DNA of 6,450 bases, taken from assembly GCA_024691065.1 (NCBI GenBank), contig JAILOA010000403.1:1-6450 (forward strand). The letters run 5' to 3'. Source of the stretch: Lachnospiraceae bacterium. Lineage in GTDB: Bacteria; Bacillota; Clostridia; Lachnospirales; Lachnospiraceae. A program made the position numbers and the translations under genes. Numbering within the stretch: position 1 is the first letter of the stretch; each line of letters opens with the position of its first letter. This document shows positions 1 through 5,230 of this stretch, one piece after another. The notes under the pieces were generated by a model. That model saw only the letters and a program-made list of their open reading frames with translations. It made no database searches and had not been told where the DNA came from.

Positions 1-282
1 CTGGGTATGCGCGTCAAACTCTCAATTATATGCCAAGAGCATAAAGACGCATTAGTCGTTCCTGAAAATTGCATCCAGACCAATGCTAACGGAGAGCCTT
101 ATGTAGAAGTTAAGAATGCAAGTAAAACAAGGATTCATATAGAAGTTATAATGAAAACCGATTATTATACAGAAATCAAAGGCGATGGTCTCGAAGATGG
201 AATGCAACTTGTAGTTCCAGCGGTGGAATATGAAACTTATACCGATGAGGAAGGAGGTATTACGGATGCCTTATACTACTAA
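1..282 (+). CDS. HlyD/MacA-like efflux adaptor subunit, C-terminal fragment
   Basis: This is the last 93 codons of a gene that begins before the window; the frame is open from base 1 and stops at TAA 280-282. The sequence shows the usual C-terminal beta-domain pattern of HlyD/RND-type membrane fusion proteins: GMRVKLSI, then ALVVPENCI, then GEPYVEV, and finally a GLEDGMQLVVP block. In this family the adaptor is anchored in the membrane, extends outside it, and works with an ATPase and a MacB-type permease, as MacA does with MacB or YknX with YknYZ. The two following genes are exactly those partners, which supports the call. The ATG at 7 is internal (inside the conserved GMRVKL block) and is not the start. 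The gene ends inside the next coding region (17-bp overlap), and its last codons contain that gene's ribosome binding site. The substrate cannot be read from this fragment. Confidence 0.85.
   Translation: MGMRVKLSIICQEHKDALVVPENCIQTNANGEPYVEVKNASKTRIHIEVIMKTDYYTEIKGDGLEDGMQLVVPAVEYETYTDEEGGITDALYY
251..258 (+). promoter_or_regulatory. Shine-Dalgarno site that fixes the ATPase start
   Basis: AAGGAGGT lies 7 nt before the ATG at 266, inside the adaptor coding sequence. It shows that translation of the ATPase starts at 266 and not at the upstream in-frame ATG at 230, which has no comparable site. Confidence 0.85.
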
Positions 283-1186
283 TCCAATCATCCACACATC
301 AAACATTGTAAAAAGCTTTAACATTGGCTCTGAAAATGAAATCGAAATACTTCACGGCATCGATTTGGATATCTATAAAGGTGAATTTGTTTCTATTGTA
401 GGGGCTTCAGGTTCCGGTAAATCAACCCTTATGAATATAATAGGAATTCTCGATAAACCAACAAGTGGAACCTATATACTGGATGACAGGGATGTATCGG
501 AAGCACGTGATAAGGAGCTCTCGGCAATAAGAAATCAAAAAATCGGATTTGTATTCCAAACATATAATCTTATTTCCAGAACCACGGCCCTTGCTAACGT
601 TGAGCTACCAATGATGTATGCACATATTAATAAAAAGAAACGACGTGAACGTGCCGAAATGTTACTCGAGATGGTCGGAATGTCAGACCGTATGGATTAC
701 ACTCCGGACAAGCTTTCCGGCGGTCAGACCCAGAGAGTTGCAATTGCCCGTGCCCTTGCAAACTCCCCATCCATAATTCTTGCGGATGAACCGACAGGAG
801 CACTTGATTCCGTAACCGGTCACCTGATTATGGATCTTTTCCACAAGCTTAATGAAGAAAACGGAATCACAATCGTGCTTATCACTCATAGCAAAGAATT
901 AGCCGAGGAAACCTCCAAGATATTTACATTAAAAGATGGAAATATAATTTCATCAAGGATGGGAAGAGGGGGTTCAAATGCATCGACACAAACAACACAA
1001 GAAAATAATGAGGCTCAGGAAATTAAATTAAATAAGGAATCTTCTCAAGAGATTAATTTAGATGAGGAATCTTCTCAAGAGATTAATTTAGATGAGGAAT
1101 CCTCTCAGGGGATCACATTAGATAAAGGGTCTCTACAGGAGAACAATACATCATCCGGGCTGAAAGGAGAGAATTATGTTTATTGA
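266..1186 (+). CDS. MacB/LolD-type ABC transporter ATP-binding protein with repeat tail
   Basis: This 306-residue cytoplasmic ATPase powers the exporter formed with the flanking adaptor and permease. Visible motifs are Walker A GASGSGKST at residues 46-54, Q-loop Gln98 (GFVFQTYNL), signature LSGGQTQR at 150-157, Walker B IILADEPTGALD at 170-181 and H-loop His208 (LITHS). TQR replaces the commoner QQR after LSGGQ, a mild variation. The order and wording match the MacB/LolD/YknY group, whose nucleotide-binding domains are usually about 220-235 residues. Residues 231-306 are therefore an extra, hydrophilic, low-complexity tail. Inside it, residues 251-300 are five decapeptide repeats of the type QEINLDEESS. 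The start at 266 is chosen by its ribosome binding site. The gene overlaps the adaptor by 17 bp and the permease by 11 bp, which suggests translational coupling. Every catalytic motif is intact, so it should be an active ATPase. The substrate is unknown. Confidence 0.93.
   Translation: MPYTTNPIIHTSNIVKSFNIGSENEIEILHGIDLDIYKGEFVSIVGASGSGKSTLMNIIGILDKPTSGTYILDDRDVSEARDKELSAIRNQKIGFVFQTYNLISRTTALANVELPMMYAHINKKKRRERAEMLLEMVGMSDRMDYTPDKLSGGQTQRVAIARALANSPSIILADEPTGALDSVTGHLIMDLFHKLNEENGITIVLITHSKELAEETSKIFTLKDGNIISSRMGRGGSNASTQTTQENNEAQEIKLNKESSQEINLDEESSQEINLDEESSQGITLDKGSLQENNTSSGLKGENYVY
1016..1165 (+). repeat. 30-bp coding tandem repeat (five units) in the ATPase tail
   Basis: Units lie at 1016-1045, 1046-1075, 1076-1105, 1106-1135 and 1136-1165, all in frame, encoding ten residues each. 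Units two and three differ by one silent base (TCT/TCC), so that duplication is recent. Unit one differs from unit two at five bases, unit four is more diverged, and unit five keeps little beyond its opening Gln-Glu. The encoded consensus is Q-E-I-N-L-D-E-E-S-S, acidic and probably disordered or weakly helical. Confidence 0.9.
1163..1171 (+). promoter_or_regulatory. Shine-Dalgarno site of the permease gene
   Basis: AAAGGAGAG sits just before the ATG at 1176, within the final codons of the ATPase gene. It supports the permease start and coupled translation of the two genes. Confidence 0.8.
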
Positions 1187-2447
1187 AAATATCAGGATTG
1201 CCTTATCGGGACTTCGTGCAAATAAACTTCGAACTTTTCTCACCATGCTTGGAATAATCATAGGTATTGCTTCCGTAATCGCCATTATGACAGTCGGTGA
1301 TGCGATGAACAATTCTGTTATGGAATCCATGGGCAGTGTTGGTGCAAACAACATAGAGTTCTATGTTTCCGAAGATGTAGATGCTGACGAAGAGGTCGAT
1401 TATTCCGAGTTACGTCCAATGGAAACATCAGATGAAATAAGTCGGGATATGATAAATGACCTTGTTAATAAATTTAAAAACGAAGTTTCAGGAGTTGTTC
1501 TTTCGGAATCTGTTGGTACAACAAAGGTTGAAGATGATGCAAACTATGCAAATATTACGATTAACGGTATGAATCTGACCGCACTGGAGCAGATGAAATT
1601 AAAAATGCTTAGTGGCAGGACCTTAAGCATCAGTGACATTGATAACAAATCAAAAGTATGTCTTGTATCCGATAAATTTGTGGATAATATGTACGACGGC
1701 CATTACTCAAAGGCTATCGGCCAACCGTTAGAGGTAGTTTTGGATAATAAATATTACACATATACCATAGTTGGTGTTTACAAATACGATCCATCAGTCT
1801 TTAATGATCATGCTGTATTTAAAAAGAAAGATGTAAACACACAGTGTATAATTCCGATAACTACAGCAATGCAACAGGTACGAAGTGAAGAATTCTTTTT
1901 TTATGTAACGGTTGTTGCAGCTGATGGCTACGATCCTGATGTTGTAGCCAGTGATATTTCAAATTGGATTAACAAAAAATACTACGAAACAAACGATACA
2001 TATTGTGTTGAAAGCTATACAATGAAAGCCGACCTGGACTACCTGAAAAATATGGTAAATACGATTAAGCTTGCATTTATGGCAATCGGTGCGATATCAC
2101 TTCTGGTTGGTGGAATTGGAGTAATGAACATTATGGTGGTAACTATAACCGAAAGAACCCGCGAAATCGGCACCCGTAAGGCGCTCGGCGCAACCAATGG
2201 TTCCATTCGTGCCCAGTTCATAACCGAGGCTGTCGCAATTTGTGCCATAGGAGGTATAATAGGAGTTGCAACCGGTATCGGTATCGGACAAATTATTTTA
2301 AAAGTAATTAACGTTCACGGAATGCCTTCATTAGTCGAAATTACAATAAGTATTATTTTCTCCATGGGAATCGGAATATTCTTCGGCTTCTACCCGGCTA
2401 ATAAAGCTGCAAAGATGAATCCTGTAGAGGCGCTGAGGTATGAGTAA
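1176..2447 (+). CDS. MacB/FtsX-type ABC transporter permease
   Basis: This 423-residue membrane protein is the permease of the exporter. It has the standard four-helix MacB layout: one helix near the N-terminus (about residues 21-42), a large extracytoplasmic domain (about 43-295), then three helices near 298-322, 350-376 and 387-407. Family hallmarks are the N-terminal RANKLRTFLTMLGIIIGIAS stretch, the GGIGVMNIMVVTITERTREI block at 312-331 followed by GTRKALGAT at 332-340, and the C-terminal YPANKAAKMNPVEALRYE at 406-423. MacB-type permeases are thought to act mechanically, with ATP hydrolysis in the cytoplasm moving the external domain and adaptor, rather than forming a classic transmembrane channel. 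The length is near normal and nothing is broken. Its closest well-studied functional parallel in Gram-positive bacteria is YknZ of the YknXYZ system. The substrate is unknown; lipid, peptide and antibiotic cargo are all seen in this family. Confidence 0.93.
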   Translation: MFIENIRIALSGLRANKLRTFLTMLGIIIGIASVIAIMTVGDAMNNSVMESMGSVGANNIEFYVSEDVDADEEVDYSELRPMETSDEISRDMINDLVNKFKNEVSGVVLSESVGTTKVEDDANYANITINGMNLTALEQMKLKMLSGRTLSISDIDNKSKVCLVSDKFVDNMYDGHYSKAIGQPLEVVLDNKYYTYTIVGVYKYDPSVFNDHAVFKKKDVNTQCIIPITTAMQQVRSEEFFFYVTVVAADGYDPDVVASDISNWINKKYYETNDTYCVESYTMKADLDYLKNMVNTIKLAFMAIGAISLLVGGIGVMNIMVVTITERTREIGTRKALGATNGSIRAQFITEAVAICAIGGIIGVATGIGIGQIILKVINVHGMPSLVEITISIIFSMGIGIFFGFYPANKAAKMNPVEALRYE

Positions 2448-2530
2448 ATTTTAGTATGTTTCTTTATTTTATATTGGTCTTCCGGAATTACATTAATCAC
2501 CATTAGTGCAAAACAATCGTAACATTTCTT

Positions 2531-2552
2531 GATTATAAATATATTTATAATC
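2531..2552. repeat. Perfect 22-bp AT-only-core palindrome
   Basis: The half-site GATTATAAATA is followed directly by its exact reverse complement, with no spacer and no mismatch. It lies 83 bp after the permease stop and about 40 bp before the intrinsic terminator. It has no T-tract directly after it, so it does not look like a terminator itself. A protein-binding operator or a cruciform-prone site is possible. Confidence 0.75.
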
Positions 2553-2587
2553 TTATAATTGTTATTTGTTGTTACATACGTTCACAC

Positions 2588-2645
2588 AAAAACAGAGAGG
2601 AGAAATCAACACTCCTTTAACGTTGATTCTTCCTCTCTGTTTTTT
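2588..2645 (+). terminator. Intrinsic terminator of the exporter operon
   Basis: ACAGAGAGGA (2592-2601) pairs perfectly with TCCTCTCTGT (2631-2640). After a G-U pair and one A/C mismatch, AATCAAC (2604-2610) pairs with GTTGATT (2622-2628). The loop is 11 nt and a run of six T follows the stem (2640-2645). An A-run on the other side (2588-2591) could let it work weakly on the minus strand too. It is 145 nt after the permease stop, so the transcript has a long 3' tail carrying the 22-bp palindrome. Confidence 0.9.
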
Positions 2646-2767
2646 GGCGCTATCCCCTAACGACAAATGTTATATTACATACGCATGAAATTACATTTAC
2701 CGTGTATAAAAACATTTTTTCACTTACCAAATAAAAATAATCTCATTCGCTTTCTTCGATAATAAGT

Positions 2768-2831
2768 GTGCCATTGCTGGCACCTATATGTGTAGTTAGC
2801 AGTACATATATGTTGCCGGTATTTATATGTG
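2768..2831. repeat. Cluster of small inverted and direct repeats
   Basis: GTGCC (2768-2772) and GGCAC (2779-2783) form a short hairpin. TATATGT (2785-2791) pairs with ACATATA (2804-2810), and ACATATATGT (2804-2813) is itself palindromic. A 19-bp stretch at 2774-2792 recurs at 2813-2831 with four differences, all C/T changes. The role is unknown; this lies upstream of the regulator promoter and could hold binding sites, or could be neutral repeat decay. Confidence 0.5.
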
Positions 2832-2835
2832 ATAC

Positions 2836-2867
2836 CTCTATATCTCTATATCTCTATATCTCTATAA
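2836..2867. repeat. 8-bp microsatellite (CTCTATAT)x4
   Basis: Units are at 2836-2843, 2844-2851, 2852-2859 and 2860-2867, the last with one changed base. The array is about 17 bp upstream of the -35 element of the regulator promoter, so a change of copy number would move upstream DNA relative to that promoter. Confidence 0.85.
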
Positions 2868-2883
2868 ATATATCCATATTGCC

Positions 2884-2912
2884 TTGTTAATATTTTTACC
2901 TTGTATTATAAT
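2884..2912 (+). promoter_or_regulatory. Predicted sigma-A-type promoter of the MerR-family gene
   Basis: TTGTTA (2884-2889) and TATAAT (2907-2912) are separated by exactly 17 bp, which gives a near-consensus promoter with a perfect -10 box. Transcription would start near 2919, leaving a leader of about 68 nt. The spacing is normal and not the stretched 19-20 bp typical of promoters activated by MerR proteins, so this promoter should work without such an activator. Confidence 0.65.
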
Positions 2913-2914
2913 AT

Positions 2915-2952
2915 ACTTGATTTTAATTCGTCCCCAAAGGGTCAAGTCAAGT
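2915..2952 (+). promoter_or_regulatory. Dyad at the predicted transcription start of the regulator gene
   Basis: ACTTGA (2915-2920) is matched by its inverse TCAAGT at 2942-2947, and again at 2947-2952 in an overlapping direct copy. Between the arms, CCC (2933-2935) and GGG (2939-2941) could pair. It lies just after the -10 box, where a bound repressor could block transcription, or it could fold in the leader RNA. Autoregulation is an inference only. Confidence 0.4.
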
Positions 2953-2986
2953 TTAATTTAAAAAATTTAAAGGATAACAAATAAAA

Positions 2987-3916
2987 ATGGATACTAACAA
3001 TTCAAAAAACAGTGATAGTTATGTTGATGACTTTTCTCATATTCCCGCTTATAACAGCACTGAAGGTATTATTGATTTTTCTGCCAATTACAATATAAAC
3101 AATGATAATATTCTGGCTGACTACGATTTCCAAATTGATAAGTCTAATTTATTTCAAATAGGCGAGATGGCTAAAATCAGTGGTGTAACCAGGAAGGCGA
3201 TACTTTGCTATGAAAAAGCCGGTGCGATGTCGCCTGCATTCATAGATCCTGAAAGCGGTTTTAGATATTTTTCCGCTGATAATATCTCGCGCATCCGTTC
3301 AATCAGGTTTCTTCAATCAGTGGGATTGTCTCTTAAGGAAATCGCTGAATATTACAACTCACCGGAAAAAGTTGAATACTATTTGAATAAACTAAAAGAA
3401 ACCAAACAACAATTAGAAGAGAGTATTTTAAAGCTTGAGTTACATGCCACAAAAAGAGGCGATCTGGCTATTCATAAAATATTTCTGGAAAAACATACAT
3501 GCTATGCCCGTCGTTATACCTGCCAGAACCTGCAACAAATATCCGATGCCCTGAAAGAAACAGATGTGCTGGCCGTGAGAACGGGATGTGCCAAAACTAT
3601 GGCCCGTATATTTACTATATGGCTCAGTAAAAATGTTGGCGAATCCGAAATTATACATTGTACACCGGTTACCGATGATTTCCATGGTCCGGAAAGATTG
3701 GATCTGTATGCAACCGACGCAATTTGCATATATTTCCGTGGTCCCTATGATGAACTGACCATTCCTGTTGCCGAGCTTCACAAATATGCCGATGAACATA
3801 ATCTAAAGAAAAACGGACCTATAGTGACAGCTTACCTGGAGGGTGTTATCACCTATGGAAATAAACCGGAGAACTTTTTGACACAGGTTATATTGCCTGT
3901 GAAGTATGAATCATAA
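2987..3916 (+). CDS. MerR-family regulator with GyrI/BmrR-like effector domain
   Basis: This 309-residue protein is a predicted DNA-binding regulator that responds to a small molecule. Residues 55-122 form the MerR winged helix-turn-helix: FQIGEMAKISGVTRKAILCY, then the DPESGFRYFS wing and FLQSVGLSLKEIAEYY. A helix at about 127-155 should be the antiparallel dimer coiled coil. Residues about 165-306 match the GyrI-like/BmrR-type ligand-binding fold, including YFRGPYDELTIPVAELHKYA and the terminal ENFLTQVILPV strand; this domain binds amphipathic drugs in BmrR relatives. Unusually, 54 residues rich in Asn, Asp, Ser and Tyr precede the HTH, where most relatives start within a few residues of it. 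No alternative start codon lies close before the HTH, so the extension appears real. The ribosome binding site (AAGGA near 2970-2974) is weak and about 12 nt from the ATG. The gene follows the exporter operon but has its own promoter. Targets and ligand are unknown. Confidence 0.88.
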   Translation: MDTNNSKNSDSYVDDFSHIPAYNSTEGIIDFSANYNINNDNILADYDFQIDKSNLFQIGEMAKISGVTRKAILCYEKAGAMSPAFIDPESGFRYFSADNISRIRSIRFLQSVGLSLKEIAEYYNSPEKVEYYLNKLKETKQQLEESILKLELHATKRGDLAIHKIFLEKHTCYARRYTCQNLQQISDALKETDVLAVRTGCAKTMARIFTIWLSKNVGESEIIHCTPVTDDFHGPERLDLYATDAICIYFRGPYDELTIPVAELHKYADEHNLKKNGPIVTAYLEGVITYGNKPENFLTQVILPVKYES

Positions 3917-3970
3917 TTATATTTTATGTTATATGTATGTTGTAAAAAAAGGTTTTATCTAAATAATTTT

Positions 3971-4187
3971 GACTGCTGCTTATATAAGTATTTTTATCAA
4001 AATAGTTATGGTTGCTGTATAAGAAAGCAGTTTTAACCTATATCTATGACTGCTGCTGAAATAAGTATTTTTAATCTAAATAGTTATGGTTGCCACATAA
4101 GAAAGCTGTTTTAACCTATATATTTATGACTGCTGCTGAAATAAGTAATTTTTATCTAAATAGTTATGGTTGCTGTATAAGATAATA
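3971..4187. repeat. 77-80-bp tandem repeat, about 2.7 copies
   Basis: Copies start with GACTGCTGCT at 3971, 4048 and 4128; the first is 77 bp, the second 80 bp and the third is cut short near 4185. Shared blocks are ATAAGTA, AATAGTTATGGTTGC, ATAAGA and, in the first two copies, TTTTAACCTATAT. In copy one ACTGCT/CTTATA (3972-3984) can pair with TATAAG/AGCAGT (4018-4031), and that AGCAGT can instead pair with ACTGCT of copy two (4049-4054). The region from 3917 to 3970 may hold a badly decayed further copy. The array fills most of the gap between the regulator and its terminator. Confidence 0.85.
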
Positions 4188-4222
4188 GTTTGAAAATTCA
4201 ATATATCACTTATAAAAGTAAC

Positions 4223-4259
4223 AAACCGGCTTCTTCAAGATTTTGAAGGAGCCGGTTTT
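4223..4259. terminator. Bidirectional intrinsic terminator between convergent genes
   Basis: AAACCGGCT (4223-4231) pairs with AGCCGGTTT (4250-4258). After a U-G pair, CTTCAA (4233-4238) pairs with TTGAAG (4243-4248), leaving a 4-nt loop. T residues follow on the plus strand (4256-4259, then a T-rich stretch) and a T-rich flank follows on the minus strand. It sits 23 bp past the peroxiredoxin stop and after the repeats behind the MerR-family gene, so it can end both transcripts. Confidence 0.9.
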
Positions 4260-4281
4260 CATATTTTAATTAGAATATATT

Positions 4282-4950
4282 TTATTTATCTTTTCTGGCT
4301 GTAAGATACCAATCATAAGGTAACACGTCGTCTCCGGCGCCCTCAATTCTTGCATCCGCATCCTCAAGTGTAAGTGGCGATCCCATAAGGACGTCATCTC
4401 CCGGATTCCAATCTGCAGGGGTCGATACATTTTCCTCATCATGCTTCTGTAAGGCAAGTATGATTCTCTTAATTTCATCTATGTTTCGCCCTGTTGACAT
4501 CGGGTAATAAAGAATTGCCCTTATAATTCCCTCCGGATCAATTATAAATACCGCTCTGATGGTCTGTGTTTTCGCAACTGTTTGAAGCATACCGTAAAGG
4601 TTTGCCACATTCATACTGATATCCGCAACTATCGGAAATGGCACCTTTACCTTTCCTTCGCCCTTCCAGTCAATGTTTTCGATGCTTCTTGCCCATGCAA
4701 GATGTGAATGCAGCGAATCAATCGATAGCCCAAGAAGCTCTGTATTAAGCTCCTTGAATTCATCATTTCTCTTTGAAAATGCGATAAATTCGGTCGTACA
4801 AACCGGTGTAAAATCCGCAGGATGCGAAAAGAATACTACCCATTTCCCTTTATAATCCTCCGGGAAATTTATCTTTCCTTTTGTTGTCATACTCCTGAAT
4901 TCAGGTGCCTTGTCGCCAATCATAGGCATTCTAGGTGTTTCATTTTCCAT
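4282..4950 (-). CDS. Peroxiredoxin, 1-Cys Prx6-like
   Basis: This 222-residue cytoplasmic thiol peroxidase should reduce hydrogen peroxide and organic hydroperoxides. The active-site block PADFTPVCTTE places the peroxidatic cysteine at residue 51, with Pro44 and Thr48 ahead of it and Arg132 (TIRAVFIIDPEG) as the likely second active-site residue. The order of conserved blocks, including the long C-terminal arm with STPADWNPGDDVL and the ending LPYDWYL, fits the Prx6/archaeal-type group, and the length is normal. Cys51 is the only cysteine in the protein, so it must use an external thiol for resolution; relatives in this group often carry further C-terminal cysteines. The start at 4950 is supported by AAAGGAGG 10 nt upstream. 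The gene is convergent with the MerR-family gene and downstream, on the same strand, of the alcohol dehydrogenase, but separated from it by 383 bp of repeats. Confidence 0.93.
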   Translation of the reverse strand: MENETPRMPMIGDKAPEFRSMTTKGKINFPEDYKGKWVVFFSHPADFTPVCTTEFIAFSKRNDEFKELNTELLGLSIDSLHSHLAWARSIENIDWKGEGKVKVPFPIVADISMNVANLYGMLQTVAKTQTIRAVFIIDPEGIIRAILYYPMSTGRNIDEIKRIILALQKHDEENVSTPADWNPGDDVLMGSPLTLEDADARIEGAGDDVLPYDWYLTARKDK

Positions 4951-4960
4951 TATAATATTT

Positions 4961-4968
4961 CCTCCTTT
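4961..4968 (-). promoter_or_regulatory. Shine-Dalgarno site of the peroxiredoxin gene
   Basis: On the minus strand AAAGGAGG lies 10 nt before the ATG at 4950. It directly adjoins the 13-bp repeat array, whose unit also opens with AAAG. Confidence 0.85.
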
Positions 4969-4969
4969 T

Positions 4970-5008
4970 GATGTAATACTTTGATGTATTGCTTTGGTGT
5001 ATTGCTTT
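4970..5008 (-). repeat. 13-bp tandem repeat (three units) in the peroxiredoxin leader
   Basis: Read on the minus strand the units are AAAGCAATACACC (4996-5008), AAAGCAATACATC (4983-4995) and AAAGTATTACATC (4970-4982). They end directly before the ribosome binding site. They lie in the predicted 5' untranslated region if the promoter below is correct. Confidence 0.85.
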
Positions 5009-5025
5009 ATTAAATTAATTAGTTT

Positions 5026-5054
5026 ATTGTAGCTGATTTTTTAGGGCAGGTGAA
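5026..5054 (-). promoter_or_regulatory. Candidate promoter of the peroxiredoxin gene
   Basis: On the minus strand TTCACC (5049-5054) and TACAAT (5026-5031) are 17 bp apart, matching the consensus at four and five of six bases. The predicted leader is about 70 nt. The -35 element overlaps one arm of the first TGAAGAGA/TCTCTTCA inverted repeat, so a protein bound there could affect initiation. Confidence 0.4.
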
Positions 5055-5230
5055 GAGATTTTCGGCATATTAGCTTTTTTCTCTTCACTTTAAACCTTGT
5101 TTTACCTTGTTTTTTGGGATTTGGTGAAGAGATTTTCGACATTTTGGCTTTTTTCTCTTCACTTTAAACCTTGTTTTTTTGAATCTGATGAAGAGATTTT
5201 TGACAATTCTCTCTTTTTCTCTTCACTTTA
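5048..5230. repeat. Three tandem 64-74-bp units, each an inverted repeat
   Basis: Each unit opens with TGAAGAGA and closes its stem with TCTCTTCA: 5051-5058 with 5080-5087, 5125-5132 with 5154-5161, and 5189-5196 with 5218-5225. The loops are 21 nt. Units one and two are nearly identical over about 55 bp, with three changes, all in the loop, so the stems are unchanged. Unit one is longer because ACCTTGTTTT is doubled (5094-5113). No T-run directly follows any stem on either strand, so these are not standard intrinsic terminators. They lie in the spacer between the alcohol dehydrogenase and peroxiredoxin genes. Confidence 0.85.

Larger units (their letters stand above)
2448..2986. other. 539-bp AT-rich intergenic region
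   Basis: No convincing gene is seen here on either strand. The region holds, in order, a 22-bp palindrome, the terminator of the exporter operon, a cluster of small inverted and direct repeats around TATATGT, an 8-bp microsatellite, and the promoter, leader dyad and ribosome binding site of the regulator gene. The stretch between about 2650 and 2765 shows nothing I can name. Confidence 0.7.

Noticed and set aside
230..265. Upstream in-frame ATG at 230 for the ATPase gene
   Set aside because: It would add 12 residues overlapping the adaptor gene further and lacks a ribosome binding site, whereas ATG 266 has AAGGAGGT at the right distance.
2572..2683. TTACATACG repeated on both sides of the terminator (2572-2580 and 2675-2683) as possible target-site duplication
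   Set aside because: The DNA between holds only a terminator and no mobile-element gene or ends; a 9-bp match alone in AT-rich spacer is too weak.
3971..4187. CRISPR-like array behind the regulator gene
   Set aside because: The whole 77-80-bp unit is repeated, including what would be spacers; there are no unique spacers of constant size and no cas genes in view.
5048..5230. Hairpins as intrinsic terminators of the dehydrogenase gene
   Set aside because: No stem is followed directly by a U-run on either strand; the T/A runs lie within the loops or well downstream.
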